A stretch of 26,132 nucleotides of DNA from a virus (IMGVR_UViG_3300036671_000284:1-26132), one strand, 5' to 3'; positions 1-6,070 are shown, counted from the stretch's first letter. Translations and numbers: made by a program. The notes: generated by a model not told the origin, from the letters alone.

Positions 1-1
1 G

Positions 2-73
2 TTCAGCAGTAAAGAAGCCATGATGGCTACACTGTACGGAAATCTTGCGCAATTTTTAGATAATTATTACTAG
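2..73 (+). CDS. C-terminal end of a truncated upstream gene
   Basis: An open frame runs from the window edge to a TAG at 71-73 and encodes 23 residues ending FLDNYY. No start is in the window. The coding look (no stop, ordinary composition) suggests the tail of a real gene, but the family cannot be told from 23 residues. Confidence 0.5.
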   Translation, partial: FSSKEAMMATLYGNLAQFLDNYY

Positions 74-81
74 CAACTAAT

Positions 82-99
82 TGTTGCTAAAAAACAACA
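82..99. promoter_or_regulatory. GTTG-N8-CAAC dyad upstream of promoter
   Basis: GTTG (83-86), eight A/T-rich bases, then CAAC (95-98), flanked by T and A. The same dyad with the same 8-nt spacer lies upstream of promoters at 14228, 16535, 16796 (one half-site degenerate) and 23352. It could be an operator or a short hairpin; function is inferred only from recurrence. Confidence 0.4.
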
Positions 100-124
100 G
101 TAAAAATCCTTCATTTTTCTCTAG

Positions 125-153
125 TTGACCAGAAAATGCACTTACAGTATAAT
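125..153 (+). promoter_or_regulatory. sigma70-type promoter
   Basis: TTGACC (125-130), 17-nt spacer, TATAAT (148-153). The predicted transcription start is near 160, which is also the A of an ATG. The message for the GIY-YIG gene may therefore be leaderless. Confidence 0.75.
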
Positions 154-159
154 AGTTGT

Positions 160-504
160 ATGGATGCAAAAACAACGCCCCGCAAAAAACGCTCAGATCG
201 TACTCATATTGTTTACATGATCGAGTCCGGCACAGACTTCTACATTGGCGTCACTGCCAAAACAGCAAGCACTGTAAACCGTAGCGTTCAGGTTCGTTTC
301 AACAAGCATGTATATCGTTCACGTAACGAAAACAAATCGTGGTTGTTGTACGAAGCCATGCGTGAACGTGGTGTTGAAGCATTTGACTTGTATATTTTAG
401 CAGTGGTACGTGGCAAGACCGAAGCACATCATGCAGAACGTGAGATGATTCGTGAGTATCGTCCCACACTCAATACTGATGTACGTGGTATGTCGGTCGA
501 CTAA
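160..504 (+). CDS. GIY-YIG nuclease-fold protein
   Basis: A 114-residue protein. The N-terminal VYMI (18-21) and FYIGVT (27-32) match the paired strands of the GIY-YIG nuclease fold. A basic Arg/His stretch follows, then a C-terminal [14 protein letters not shown] segment that supplies the conserved Glu and Asn of the family. It is short for a homing endonuclease and has no visible DNA-binding domain, so it may be a stand-alone phage nuclease. An in-frame ATG at 136 lies upstream of the -10 box of the only visible promoter, so 160 is preferred. Neither start has a Shine-Dalgarno. It ends with tandem TAA stops. Confidence 0.7.
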   Translation: MDAKTTPRKKRSDRTHIVYMIESGTDFYIGVTAKTASTVNRSVQVRFNKHVYRSRNENKSWLLYEAMRERGVEAFDLYILAVVRGKTEAHHAEREMIREYRPTLNTDVRGMSVD

Positions 505-525
505 TAACTTTGTAGTTGTTATAAT
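497..525 (+). promoter_or_regulatory. sigma70-type promoter
   Basis: TCGACT (497-502) is one base from TTGACT and is followed 17 nt later by TATAAT (520-525). It overlaps the end of the GIY-YIG gene and would transcribe the small-gene run that begins at 560. Confidence 0.6.
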
Positions 526-559
526 ACAATGTGCAATATAAAACACATCGAGGAATTCA

Positions 560-796
560 ATGCAATTACACGGACTGACATTAGAACAAATGATCATGTG
601 TGACCAAATATGGGCATGCAACACACAGGCCGATATTTTGGCATGGTTTGATCAACTTGAAGACGGAGAAAAATTTCAAGCTTGGTCATTAATACAGTTG
701 ATGACTATTGAACAACTAGATACTGCAACCGAACACATGCAGGCCAGCGATATGATACTGGCCGAAGAAATTATTTCTCAAATTAAAGGACAATGA
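560..796 (+). CDS. hypothetical protein, 78 aa
   Basis: Acidic, largely helical protein with no recognised domain. The start is fixed by GAGGAA about 7 nt upstream of the ATG. Its TGA overlaps the next ATG, so it is probably translationally coupled to the two following genes, in one transcript from the promoter at 497. Confidence 0.8.
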   Translation: MQLHGLTLEQMIMCDQIWACNTQADILAWFDQLEDGEKFQAWSLIQLMTIEQLDTATEHMQASDMILAEEIISQIKGQ

Positions 797-1089
797 TGCT
801 TGACTTTTTAAAATCTCGATCACAACGCGAAGATGAAGTTGCCATGCAAAAGTTCATGGAAACCCGTTTACATAGAATTCAAGCTGAACTGATTGAAAAT
901 TCTTATGTATGGACAGACGTCGATACTGGACAGTTTATAGCACAAGGCCAGTCTGACAGTGAAATTAGAGATGTACTAAAATCCGTATGGGCCAATCATG
1001 TTTTTGTTGTTGGGCCTAAACACATGATCATGGGACCGGACTTTGAACAACCGATTGAATTTGACACTGCCGAAGAGGAATTATCATGA
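793..1089 (+). CDS. hypothetical protein, 98 aa
   Basis: Not recognised. It begins at an ATGA overlap with the preceding gene; an ATG directly after (796) is an equally good start. The N-terminus is charged and helical; the C-terminal half is acidic. It overlaps the next gene by 4 nt. Confidence 0.8.
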   Translation: MMLDFLKSRSQREDEVAMQKFMETRLHRIQAELIENSYVWTDVDTGQFIAQGQSDSEIRDVLKSVWANHVFVVGPKHMIMGPDFEQPIEFDTAEEELS

Positions 1090-1313
1090 CCAGCCCTACT
1101 CAAGTACACTTTGCACCTGGATGTTTTGACACATTTGACGGTACCCAAGAAGAACTGGATGAGTTGATCACTGAGATTCAATCCTGGGGCAATGGCACAA
1201 ACAACTTGTCGTTTGAAGTGATAGAGTTTGGCGATCTATGTGATGCTGATCCAGATGTGGCTGAATATTATCAAGATTTAGCAGACGCAAGTCAGGCACG
1301 GCGTTGCCACTGA
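1086..1313 (+). CDS. hypothetical phage protein, 75 aa
   Basis: Very acidic small protein with the N-terminal pattern HFAPGCFDTFDGTQEELDEL. I believe this type of protein recurs among large phages, but no function is known to me. It starts at a 4-nt overlap with the previous gene. Confidence 0.8.
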   Translation: MTSPTQVHFAPGCFDTFDGTQEELDELITEIQSWGNGTNNLSFEVIEFGDLCDADPDVAEYYQDLADASQARRCH

Positions 1314-1336
1314 ATACAATTTTACAGGAGAATTGA

Positions 1337-1540
1337 ATGCATGACATCATGAAAAGGTTGGCTCTACAGGCTGGTGGTAGTCACTACCCAAATGTGAACA
1401 CTCAACAGCTTGAGTACTTTTACAAATCAGTTGTGACGGAATGTGCTGACTGGGCAGTTGCCAATTCAGACGTCATGGCAACTGCTGGACCTGACAGTTT
1501 TGCAACTGAAATGAAAAAACAGTTTGGGGTTGGCATATAA
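1337..1540 (+). CDS. small protein of the LAxxAG...KxxFGV family
   Basis: 67 residues. It shares a layout with proteins at 12845, 13002 and 13590: an N-terminal LALQAG motif, a central aromatic plus helix ending in TECA, and a C-terminal basic motif (KKQFGV). The four appear to be paralogues. AGGAG lies upstream of the ATG. Function unknown. Confidence 0.75.
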   Translation: MHDIMKRLALQAGGSHYPNVNTQQLEYFYKSVVTECADWAVANSDVMATAGPDSFATEMKKQFGVGI

Positions 1541-1542
1541 AA

Positions 1543-1809
1543 TTGCAATCGGTACGCTCCTTTGTTGATGATGTTTTCAAAGCAGCGCATGAGCACGGCG
1601 ATGTCCATTATGGAAACATAGACTGGAATCAACAGTTGGAAACACATGGATACGTGCCGGTTGTTGTTCGATCCGATGGAGAGTTGTGGAAATTAATACA
1701 TCAGTGGTGCGAGAAGCAGTTTGGACAAGATCACTATGCTTGGACAGGAAGTGTTTTTTGGTTTGAATCAGAATCCGATGCCACCATCTTTGCATTGAGA
1801 TGGGGTTAG
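1543..1809 (+). CDS. hypothetical protein with C-terminal ALRWG motif
   Basis: 88 residues, read from a TTG 2 nt after the previous stop because no ATG or GTG is in frame near the start; this implies translational coupling. It ends in SDATIFALRWG, a tail nearly identical to the gene at 12645 (DATLFALRWS) and similar to genes at 5035, 5329 and 12238. The middle is rich in Trp and His. Function unknown. Confidence 0.7.
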   Translation: MQSVRSFVDDVFKAAHEHGDVHYGNIDWNQQLETHGYVPVVVRSDGELWKLIHQWCEKQFGQDHYAWTGSVFWFESESDATIFALRWG

Positions 1810-1838
1810 ATTGTTTATTAACATACATGAGAGTTTAA

Positions 1839-2111
1839 ATGAAAAAAATTAATTTAATCGAAGTTTGCAACTTTTCAAAATGGTTACTTAGATCTGCAGT
1901 GAAGGATGTGGGATTTTATGGTTTCCTGATTGTCATAACAGGTGTGGTTGCTGCTGCATTTGGTTGTCCAATGCCAATTCCCAAGTACATCATTGCAACA
2001 GGAGCAGGTATTGTTCTACTGGATCTGCTGAGATCAATGATACAAGTGGGATATGGATTTTATTGCCTTGACAGAGATCGAGTTTTCGATCTTGTTAAAA
2101 AGAAAGATTAA
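1839..2111 (+). CDS. small membrane protein, 90 aa
   Basis: Two hydrophobic segments (about residues 24-42 and 49-64) separated by a Pro-rich turn suggest two membrane spans. The C-terminus is basic (VKKKD). Upstream sequence ATGAGAGTTTAA offers a GAGAG ribosome site. No family recognised. Confidence 0.7.
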   Translation: MKKINLIEVCNFSKWLLRSAVKDVGFYGFLIVITGVVAAAFGCPMPIPKYIIATGAGIVLLDLLRSMIQVGYGFYCLDRDRVFDLVKKKD

Positions 2112-2113
2112 AC

Positions 2114-3025
2114 ATGGCTACTCGCAAACAAAAAGAAGACTTACTCAAAGTCTTGTCGTTTACTCCGCACACAGTGGAAATTTCACTTTCGGGTTACGGT
2201 GGCGAAATAGTCATGGGGCGTGTTGACGCTGATACTTACGACTACTGGAATTATCATGGCAATGCAAAACTAGTAGACTTTGCGCAGTTGAACTATGTTG
2301 ACGCTGATCCAACTTTTGCTCTTGTGCCAAAACAACATCAATTTATAACGCCAGGCAGTTGGTACGATTGCGACGATTTGGCTCATGCAACTGGGGTAGA
2401 GATGAGCAGTCATTGCCGTCTTGTGGTATATGACACCACACACAACCGACACATGTTTGAATGTGACTTGGATCTTGCCAATTTAGACTCAGCTGGAATA
2501 AAAGCACAACGCCAGTCTGATGTTGATCTTGTGGCGCCTGGAACTGCTGTATTCGTTGGGCAGAGCATTGAAAAAGGAACATTCTTTTCAGCTGAACTTG
2601 AACTGACAAAACCATTTGATCTGGGCCAACTGTCAATTGCCTACAGCAATTACAACGGCTGGACATTGGCAAATGGAGTTGAATATCAAGGTCAGTATCT
2701 TGACGGGTACGACAATGGATCAACTGTTGGCAAAAGCTTTAATTTTGAAATGTTCGTAACAGAATCTGCAGAAGCCGCACACCCAGACAGCAGTGCCAAA
2801 ACAACACCACATCCTACAAAAGTTGATGAGTCTGTCATGACTGGCTGGTTTACGTTTAGAAAACACCAGCCAGTCTATCCTGGACTGTATCAAGTCCTAC
2901 TGGAGTCCACGTTGTACCCTGTGCAGTTTGCAACATGGAAAAACAATCAGTGGCAATACAACAACACAACTCCAGTTGAATTTCCTGTTTCTGCCTGGCG
3001 TGGGCTGAATTATTGTACTGTTTGA
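2114..3025 (+). CDS. hypothetical protein, 303 aa
   Basis: Largest gene of the first block, starting 2 nt after the previous stop. It is Tyr-, Asp- and Gly-rich and mostly beta in character. The last about 65 residues (VMTGWFTFRKHQPVYPGLYQ, then a Trp-rich strand) resemble the small DUF551-like fold seen in phage proteins; this is a loose resemblance. It is followed by a new promoter, so it probably ends this transcription unit. Confidence 0.75.
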   Translation: MATRKQKEDLLKVLSFTPHTVEISLSGYGGEIVMGRVDADTYDYWNYHGNAKLVDFAQLNYVDADPTFALVPKQHQFITPGSWYDCDDLAHATGVEMSSHCRLVVYDTTHNRHMFECDLDLANLDSAGIKAQRQSDVDLVAPGTAVFVGQSIEKGTFFSAELELTKPFDLGQLSIAYSNYNGWTLANGVEYQGQYLDGYDNGSTVGKSFNFEMFVTESAEAAHPDSSAKTTPHPTKVDESVMTGWFTFRKHQPVYPGLYQVLLESTLYPVQFATWKNNQWQYNNTTPVEFPVSAWRGLNYCTV

Positions 3026-3026
3026 C

Positions 3027-3055
3027 TTGACAAATAATGATATTGTTGCTGTAAT
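3027..3055 (+). promoter_or_regulatory. sigma70-type promoter
   Basis: TTGACA (3027-3032), 17 nt, TGTAAT (3050-3055). It would transcribe the 58-residue gene and then read into the first two tRNAs, for which no other promoter is visible. Confidence 0.65.
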
Positions 3056-3093
3056 AGTACTTGTAGTGATAAATTAACTCTTAAGGAAATACT

Positions 3094-3270
3094 ATGCAAA
3101 TGTTCGAAGTTTCTTACACAGTATACAAGGGTCAAGGTAACCAAGTACTTACTGAAGGACGACAGGTTATCCCATCATCTACAGGTAGAATGGGTGCTGA
3201 GAATGCCATCAAGGGCATGTTCAATAACAACCATGTAGCTATTCGCAGCGTATTCCCCATCAATAAATAG
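3094..3270 (+). CDS. small hypothetical protein, 58 aa
   Basis: ATG at 3094 preceded by TAAGGAA at a good distance. The protein begins MQMFEVSYTVYKGQG and ends in FPINK. It has a promoter of its own and stops 6 nt before tRNA-Met. It looks like a single small beta/alpha domain. Not recognised. Confidence 0.65.
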   Translation: MQMFEVSYTVYKGQGNQVLTEGRQVIPSSTGRMGAENAIKGMFNNNHVAIRSVFPINK

Positions 3271-3276
3271 TATCCT

Positions 3277-3351
3277 GCTCCTCTAGCTTAATGGTAAAGC
3301 GGTCGACTCATAATCGAAAGAGTCTGTGTTCAATTCACAGGGGGAGCACCA
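3277..3351 (+). tRNA. tRNA-Met(CAT)
   Basis: Seven-bp acceptor (GCTCCTC with GGGGAGC, one G-U), D-arm with TGG, anticodon loop CTCATAA, T-arm CTGTG/CACAG, A73 and encoded CCA. CAT could also be an isoleucine tRNA modified to lysidine; sequence alone does not settle this. Confidence 0.9.
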
Positions 3352-3355
3352 AGAA

Positions 3356-3431
3356 TCTGGTGTTAGTATAATGGATAATACAGGGGATTTCTACTCCCTT
3401 AATAGAGGTTCGATTCCTCTACGCCGGACCA
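3356..3431 (+). tRNA. tRNA-Arg(TCT)
   Basis: Acceptor TCTGGTG pairs with CGCCGGA (two G-U), anticodon stem GGGGA/TCCCT with loop TTTCTAC, T-loop TTCGATT, encoded CCA. Reads AGA/AGG. It follows tRNA-Met by 4 nt. Confidence 0.88.
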
Positions 3432-3457
3432 ACTTTACCTATCACACACAAAATACT

Positions 3458-3730
3458 ATGAATACACGGTTAAACGAAATATTAATTATAGCCCAGGAAG
3501 AAGCAGCTGAAGTAATCCAAGAGATTTCCAAGTGTTTTAGATTTGGGCTAGACGCAGATCAAAACACAGGTATATCGCATCGAGACAGGTTGGAGCAAGA
3601 AATAGCTGACTTTTTGGTCATGGTTGACTTGCTGGAACAAGAAGGCATTGTTACACCGGACGGACTGGCATCTGCAAAACTGAGGAAAATCAAGAGGTTG
3701 CAGATCTGGAGCAAAATTTACCGCTCGTAA
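3458..3730 (+). CDS. MazG-like NTP pyrophosphohydrolase domain protein
   Basis: 90 residues of all-alpha character. The motif EEAAEVIQEISKCFRFG near residues 13-29 followed by EIADFLVMVDLL (about 51-62) matches the EExxE...ExxD metal-binding pattern of MazG-type nucleotide pyrophosphohydrolases. Such phage enzymes are thought to act on non-canonical or alarmone nucleotides. It begins 27 nt after tRNA-Arg and has no clear ribosome site. Confidence 0.7.
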   Translation: MNTRLNEILIIAQEEAAEVIQEISKCFRFGLDADQNTGISHRDRLEQEIADFLVMVDLLEQEGIVTPDGLASAKLRKIKRLQIWSKIYRS

Positions 3731-3769
3731 ATAAAAAATAACTAAATTGCTCATAAATAAAAAAAGTAC

Positions 3770-3798
3770 TTGACAAGATATATAAATAGTTGTATAAT
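3770..3798 (+). promoter_or_regulatory. sigma70-type promoter
   Basis: TTGACA (3770-3775), 17 nt, TATAAT (3793-3798): a consensus promoter 21 nt upstream of the 49-residue gene. Confidence 0.8.
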
Positions 3799-3818
3799 TT
3801 AGTTTAATAGGAAAACAA

Positions 3819-3968
3819 ATGTTAGATCAACAACGCTATTGCAATTCACATAACACAGCCAAACAGGCGGACATGGTGTCCATCGCTTGGCAGGTATGTG
3901 AATTTAATAGTAATGATCGTACACCAGAAGGGATCAAGGCGGAGTCTAGAGAAGTCTGTGTTGTGTAG
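3819..3968 (+). CDS. small hypothetical protein, 49 aa
   Basis: Short frame directly downstream of a consensus promoter and ahead of a strong terminator, so it is a self-contained transcription unit. AATAGGAAAAC supplies a ribosome site. The sequence begins MLDQQRYCNSHN and has four Cys. No family recognised. Confidence 0.5.
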   Translation: MLDQQRYCNSHNTAKQADMVSIAWQVCEFNSNDRTPEGIKAESREVCVV

Positions 3969-3995
3969 AAGATACATAGCGCAATAACTTTAAAA

Positions 3996-4025
3996 GACTC
4001 CAGGAATAAAAACCCTGGAGTTTTT
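3996..4025 (+). terminator. rho-independent terminator
   Basis: ACTCCAGG (3997-4004) pairs perfectly with CCTGGAGT (4014-4021), A-rich loop, followed by TTTTT. Confidence 0.85.
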
Positions 4026-4026
4026 C

Positions 4027-4202
4027 ATTTGTACAGCAGTAAAGTGTTATAGGAAACGAGATCCTGGAACCACTATAAAAGTTCCAAATGGGCGGACTGT
4101 GTGATGGAGTTACTCTTGTGTAACGAAAAACCACAGTGTATTAAAATAGATTATGATTAGTCTACTTTAATACACACATTCTCAAGAGTGTGTTAAAATT
4201 AT
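4027..4202 (+). other. structured non-coding segment before tRNA-Tyr
   Basis: No credible gene. It holds several hairpins: TGGAAC/GTTCCA near 4065-4088, GTTAC/GTAAC near 4109-4123, and GTGTATTAAA (4136-4145) with TTTAATACAC (4166-4175), extended inward by TAGA/TCTA. A further ACAC-type hairpin follows to 4198. It may be a leader or processing region for the tRNA cluster. Confidence 0.5.
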
Positions 4203-4285
4203 GGATGAGATGCTCTAATGGCAGGGCAAGTGGCTGTAACCCACCCGTCTTTGACAAGTAGGTTCGATCCCTACCTCATTCACCA
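4203..4285 (+). tRNA. tRNA-Tyr(GTA)
   Basis: Acceptor GGATGAG/CTCATTC, anticodon loop CTGTAAC, extended variable arm as expected for a class II bacterial tRNA-Tyr, T-stem GTAGG/CCTAC, encoded CCA. Confidence 0.9.
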
Positions 4286-4289
4286 GTAT

Positions 4290-4365
4290 GCCGCTTTAGC
4301 TGATATGGTTATAGCAGGTCCCTGAAGAGGACATGAACGTGGTTCGATTCCACGAGGTGGCACCA
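4290..4365 (+). tRNA. tRNA-Phe(GAA)
   Basis: Acceptor GCCGCTT/AGGTGGC, anticodon loop CTGAAGA, T-stem CGTGG/CCACG, A73, encoded CCA. Confidence 0.88.
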
Positions 4366-4373
4366 GAAATTTA

Positions 4374-4448
4374 GGTCTCAAAGTGTTCATGGACGCACAC
4401 TTGCCTGTCACGTAAGAAGAAGGGGATCGTTACCCCTTGAGACCGCCA
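4374..4448 (+). tRNA. tRNA-Asp(GTC)
   Basis: Perfect acceptor GGTCTCA/TGAGACC, D-stem GTGT/ACAC, anticodon loop CTGTCAC, T-stem AGGGG/CCCCT with an unusual loop ATCGTTA, G73 and CCA. This is the intact Asp tRNA; a chimeric Asp copy lies at 5749. Confidence 0.85.
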
Positions 4449-4454
4449 GTTTAT

Positions 4455-4529
4455 TCCTCGATAGCTCAGTGCTAGACTGTCGTACTTTAAGTGCAAGCGT
4501 CGCTGGTTCAAGCCCAGCTCGAGTAGCCA
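4455..4529 (+). tRNA. suppressor-like tRNA, apparent anticodon TTA
   Basis: Acceptor TCCTCGA pairs with TCGAGTA except at position 2-71. The best anticodon stem (TCGTA/TGCAA, one mismatch) leaves the loop CTTTAAG, giving anticodon UUA (4487-4489), which reads UAA and by wobble UAG. U1-A72, G73 and a loop one base away from the Gln anticodon UUG are glutamine-like features. The D-stem is imperfect, so a decayed tRNA is possible. Its 3' part (from 4505) is duplicated at 5801. Confidence 0.6.
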
Positions 4530-4611
4530 GTTTTACTATCTATTGCGTAATCAGGTAGCGCACTGCGTTTGGGACGCAGGAGTCTAGGTTCAAATCCTAG
4601 TAGATAGACCA
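4505..4611 (+). repeat. 107-nt direct repeat, copy 1
   Basis: Identical to 5801-5907. It starts in the T-arm (GGTTCAAGCC) of the suppressor-like tRNA and runs to the CCA end of tRNA-Pro. The two copies are 1296 nt apart. Confidence 0.9.
4536..4611 (+). tRNA. tRNA-Pro(TGG), copy 1
   Basis: Perfect acceptor CTATCTA/TAGATAG, anticodon stem CTGCG/CGCAG with loop TTTGGGA, T-stem CTAGG/CCTAG, A73, CCA. Identical to the copy at 5832. Confidence 0.9.
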
Positions 4612-4618
4612 AGTTTAT

Positions 4619-4718
4619 GTGTCTGTAGCTCAGTTGGTAGAGCAGGAACCGGTTCATGGCGAAGGGCCTAATTGCTGCCGGGTAAACCAAGCCGTTGGTT
4701 CGAGTCCAACCAGACACA
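4619..4718 (+). tRNA. aberrant tRNA with expanded anticodon/variable region
   Basis: Acceptor GTGTCTG/CAGACAC, D-arm GCTC/GAGC and T-arm GTTGG/CCAAC are all perfect. Between D-arm and T-stem there are 51 nt (4643-4693) instead of about 23, or 31-39 in class II tRNAs. CCGG occurs at both ends of the extra piece. No anticodon arm with U33 folds cleanly (CAT at 4655-4657 is one candidate). The 3' end is A-CCT, not CCA. Either an insertion or a recombination product. Confidence 0.55.
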
Positions 4719-4719
4719 C

Positions 4720-4835
4720 CTAGTTAAGTGGTAATCAGTCAATCTGTGTAAAAGGTATTGCGGATCCCAAATCAGGATTGTTAAACATCGGAGCGCAAGT
4801 TAAATGAAATGTGTGTCAGCCTGCCACTTATTAGT
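4720..4835 (+). ncRNA. structured non-coding element between tRNAs
   Basis: TAAGTGG (4725-4731) pairs with CCACTTA (4824-4830), with CTA/TAG continuing the stem outward past a small bulge. Inside, TTGCG (4758-4762) pairs with CGCAA (4794-4798) around an ATCC/GGAT hairpin. No coding frame. Function unknown. Confidence 0.45.
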
Positions 4836-4861
4836 TGGAGTATCTTTAGTACACCAGTAGT

Positions 4862-4943
4862 AGTAAAGGAAGGCCAAGCCAACTGGAGATGGCATCTGTC
4901 TTGAAAACAGCCGAGTGTTAATAGCGCCTTTAGAGTTCGACTC
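4862..4943 (+). repeat. 82-nt direct repeat, copy 1
   Basis: Identical to 7544-7625. It covers a short leader plus tRNA-Ser(TGA) up to the T-loop (GTTCGACTC), where the copies diverge. Confidence 0.9.
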
Positions 4944-4958
4944 TCTAGCCTTCCGCCG
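4868..4958 (+). tRNA. tRNA-Ser(TGA)
   Basis: Perfect acceptor GGAAGGC/GCCTTCC, D-stem GCC/GGC, anticodon loop CTTGAAA, long variable arm, T-stem TAGAG/CTCTA, G73. The genome encodes CCG instead of CCA at the 3' end, so maturation would need trimming and CCA addition. Confidence 0.88.
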
Positions 4959-4970
4959 AGTTTTAAACAG

Positions 4971-5000
4971 TTGACACACACGAGTCATCAAGTGTATAAT
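4971..5000 (+). promoter_or_regulatory. sigma70-type promoter
   Basis: TTGACA (4971-4976), 18-nt spacer, TATAAT (4995-5000); drives the two genes at 5035 and 5329. Confidence 0.75.
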
Positions 5001-5034
5001 TGTGTTGTTAACTTCAACTGAAGATCACGTTAAA

Positions 5035-5325
5035 ATGATTAAATCACCTCAACCCAAATGCGTTATTGAAGATGATGGCACACAAGCATGGTGGTTAAAT
5101 GGTCGACTTCATCGTGAAGACGGTCCAGCTGAAATTTTTCCAAACGGTACACAAGCGTGGTGCATACATGGGAACAAGCATAGAACAGACGGCCCTGCTC
5201 TTATATGGGCAGATGGAAGAAAGACTTGGTGGTTGAATGATCAACCTTATTCTTTCAACGATTGGCTAGCATCTATTCCCGCATCGGAACAAGAACGTAC
5301 ATTTTTAATTTTGAAATGGAGTTAA
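5035..5325 (+). CDS. HREDGPA-repeat protein
   Basis: 96 residues with two tandem units: GTQAWWLNGRLHREDGPA and GTQAWCIHGNKHRTDGPA, then a partial third (GRKTWWLND). Such aromatic/Gly/DGPA repeats resemble MORN-like beta-hairpin repeats common in small phage proteins. It ends ERTFLILKWS, the shared C-terminal tail described for the gene at 1543. ATG 5035 is preferred over an in-frame GTG at 5002, which lies at the predicted transcription start. Confidence 0.75.
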   Translation: MIKSPQPKCVIEDDGTQAWWLNGRLHREDGPAEIFPNGTQAWCIHGNKHRTDGPALIWADGRKTWWLNDQPYSFNDWLASIPASEQERTFLILKWS

Positions 5326-5328
5326 TAA

Positions 5329-5565
5329 ATGATCAAAATAATATGGCCAGAGTTTACAGGATCACAGACAGACAAGTGTTTTGACAAGTGGTACGAGAAT
5401 TTATACGACCGAGAAATTCAGTATGAAGGTGGCTTCCCTGACGCGAGAATCCTTAACAAGAATCTCGAACCAGCAGGTGCTACTGTACAAAGTCGAGGAG
5501 CTTTTTTTGAAATTACTTTTGAGAAAGATTCTGATTTCACATGTTTCTTATTAACATGGAGTTAA
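5329..5565 (+). CDS. hypothetical protein with C-terminal LLTWS motif
   Basis: 78 residues, 3 nt after the preceding stop, so co-transcribed. The preceding gene's end (GGAGTTAATAA) supplies the ribosome site. It ends FTCFLLTWS, closely like the neighbour's FLILKWS and 12238's FLLEWS. Otherwise unknown. Confidence 0.75.
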   Translation: MIKIIWPEFTGSQTDKCFDKWYENLYDREIQYEGGFPDARILNKNLEPAGATVQSRGAFFEITFEKDSDFTCFLLTWS

Positions 5566-5569
5566 CGTT

Positions 5570-5744
5570 TATTATTGAGAGTCCTGTAACGAGGTGTCTA
5601 ATCAACAACCTGACTGCCGAGGGTTGACTTATCCCTTTCTTTTATTATGTCATGATCTGACATAGACCCGTGATAGGTCGTACATTAGATTGGGAGCGTG
5701 TAGTTATGTGCGCTTAAAAGGATATGGCAGTACTCTCAATAATA
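5570..5744 (+). ncRNA. 175-nt structured non-coding element
   Basis: TATTATTGAGAGT (5570-5582) pairs with ACTCTCAATAATA (5732-5744), continued by CTG/CAG after one mismatch. Enclosed hairpins include TATGTCA/TGACATA with a 5-nt loop (5645-5663), CAACC/GGTTG (5606-5626) and GACC/GGTC near 5666-5680. The multibranch shape ends 4 nt before the chimeric tRNA-Asp. No promoter or coding frame. Function unknown. Confidence 0.6.
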
Positions 5745-5748
5745 TTTT

Positions 5749-5825
5749 GCACCGTTAGATCAGTTGGTTAGATCGCTTGCCTGTCACGCAAGAGGCCAGA
5801 GGTTCAAGCCCAGCTCGAGTAGCCA
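5749..5825 (+). pseudogene. chimeric tRNA: Asp(GTC) 5' part joined to 3' end of the suppressor-like tRNA
   Basis: Positions 5749-5800 are a normal tRNA-Asp 5' region (acceptor GCACCGT, anticodon loop CTGTCAC with stem CTTGC/GCAAG). From GGTTCAAGCC at 5801 on it is identical to the 3' end of the tRNA at 4455. As a result the acceptor strands GCACCGT and TCGAGTA do not pair and the T-stem is broken. It is very unlikely to be functional. Confidence 0.85.
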
Positions 5826-5907
5826 GTTTTACTATCTATTGCGTAATCAGGTAGCGCACTGCGTTTGGGACGCAGGAGTCTAGGTTCAAATCCTAGTAGA
5901 TAGACCA
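5801..5907 (+). repeat. 107-nt direct repeat, copy 2
   Basis: Second copy of 4505-4611. Its 5' edge is the crossover point inside the chimeric tRNA-Asp; its 3' edge is the CCA of tRNA-Pro. Confidence 0.9.
5832..5907 (+). tRNA. tRNA-Pro(TGG), copy 2
   Basis: Identical to the tRNA-Pro at 4536; all arms intact. Confidence 0.9.
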
Positions 5908-5914
5908 GTTATTT

Positions 5915-5988
5915 GGGGAATTAGTTAAATGAGATAACATTGGCTTTGCATGCCGAAATTAAGAGTTTGATTCTCTTATTCTCCACCA
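5915..5988 (+). tRNA. tRNA-Ala(TGC)
   Basis: Acceptor GGGGAAT/ATTCTCC contains the G3-U70 wobble that marks alanine tRNAs. Anticodon loop TTTGCAT, T-stem AAGAG/CTCTT, encoded CCA. Confidence 0.9.
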
Positions 5989-5996
5989 TAGTATTT

Positions 5997-6070
5997 GCTC
6001 TGTTAGTTAAATGGTATAACAGTTGCCTTGTAAGCATCAGTCGTTGGTTCAATTCCATCACGGAGCACCA
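5997..6070 (+). tRNA. tRNA-Thr(TGT)
   Basis: Acceptor GCTCTGT/ACGGAGC, anticodon loop CTTGTAA, T-loop TTCAATT, A73, CCA. Follows tRNA-Ala by 8 nt. Confidence 0.88.

Noticed and set aside
4508-4991. Minus-strand frames over the 4508-4991 region
   Set aside because: They cover tRNA-Pro, the aberrant tRNA and tRNA-Ser and have no ribosome site or protein-like composition.
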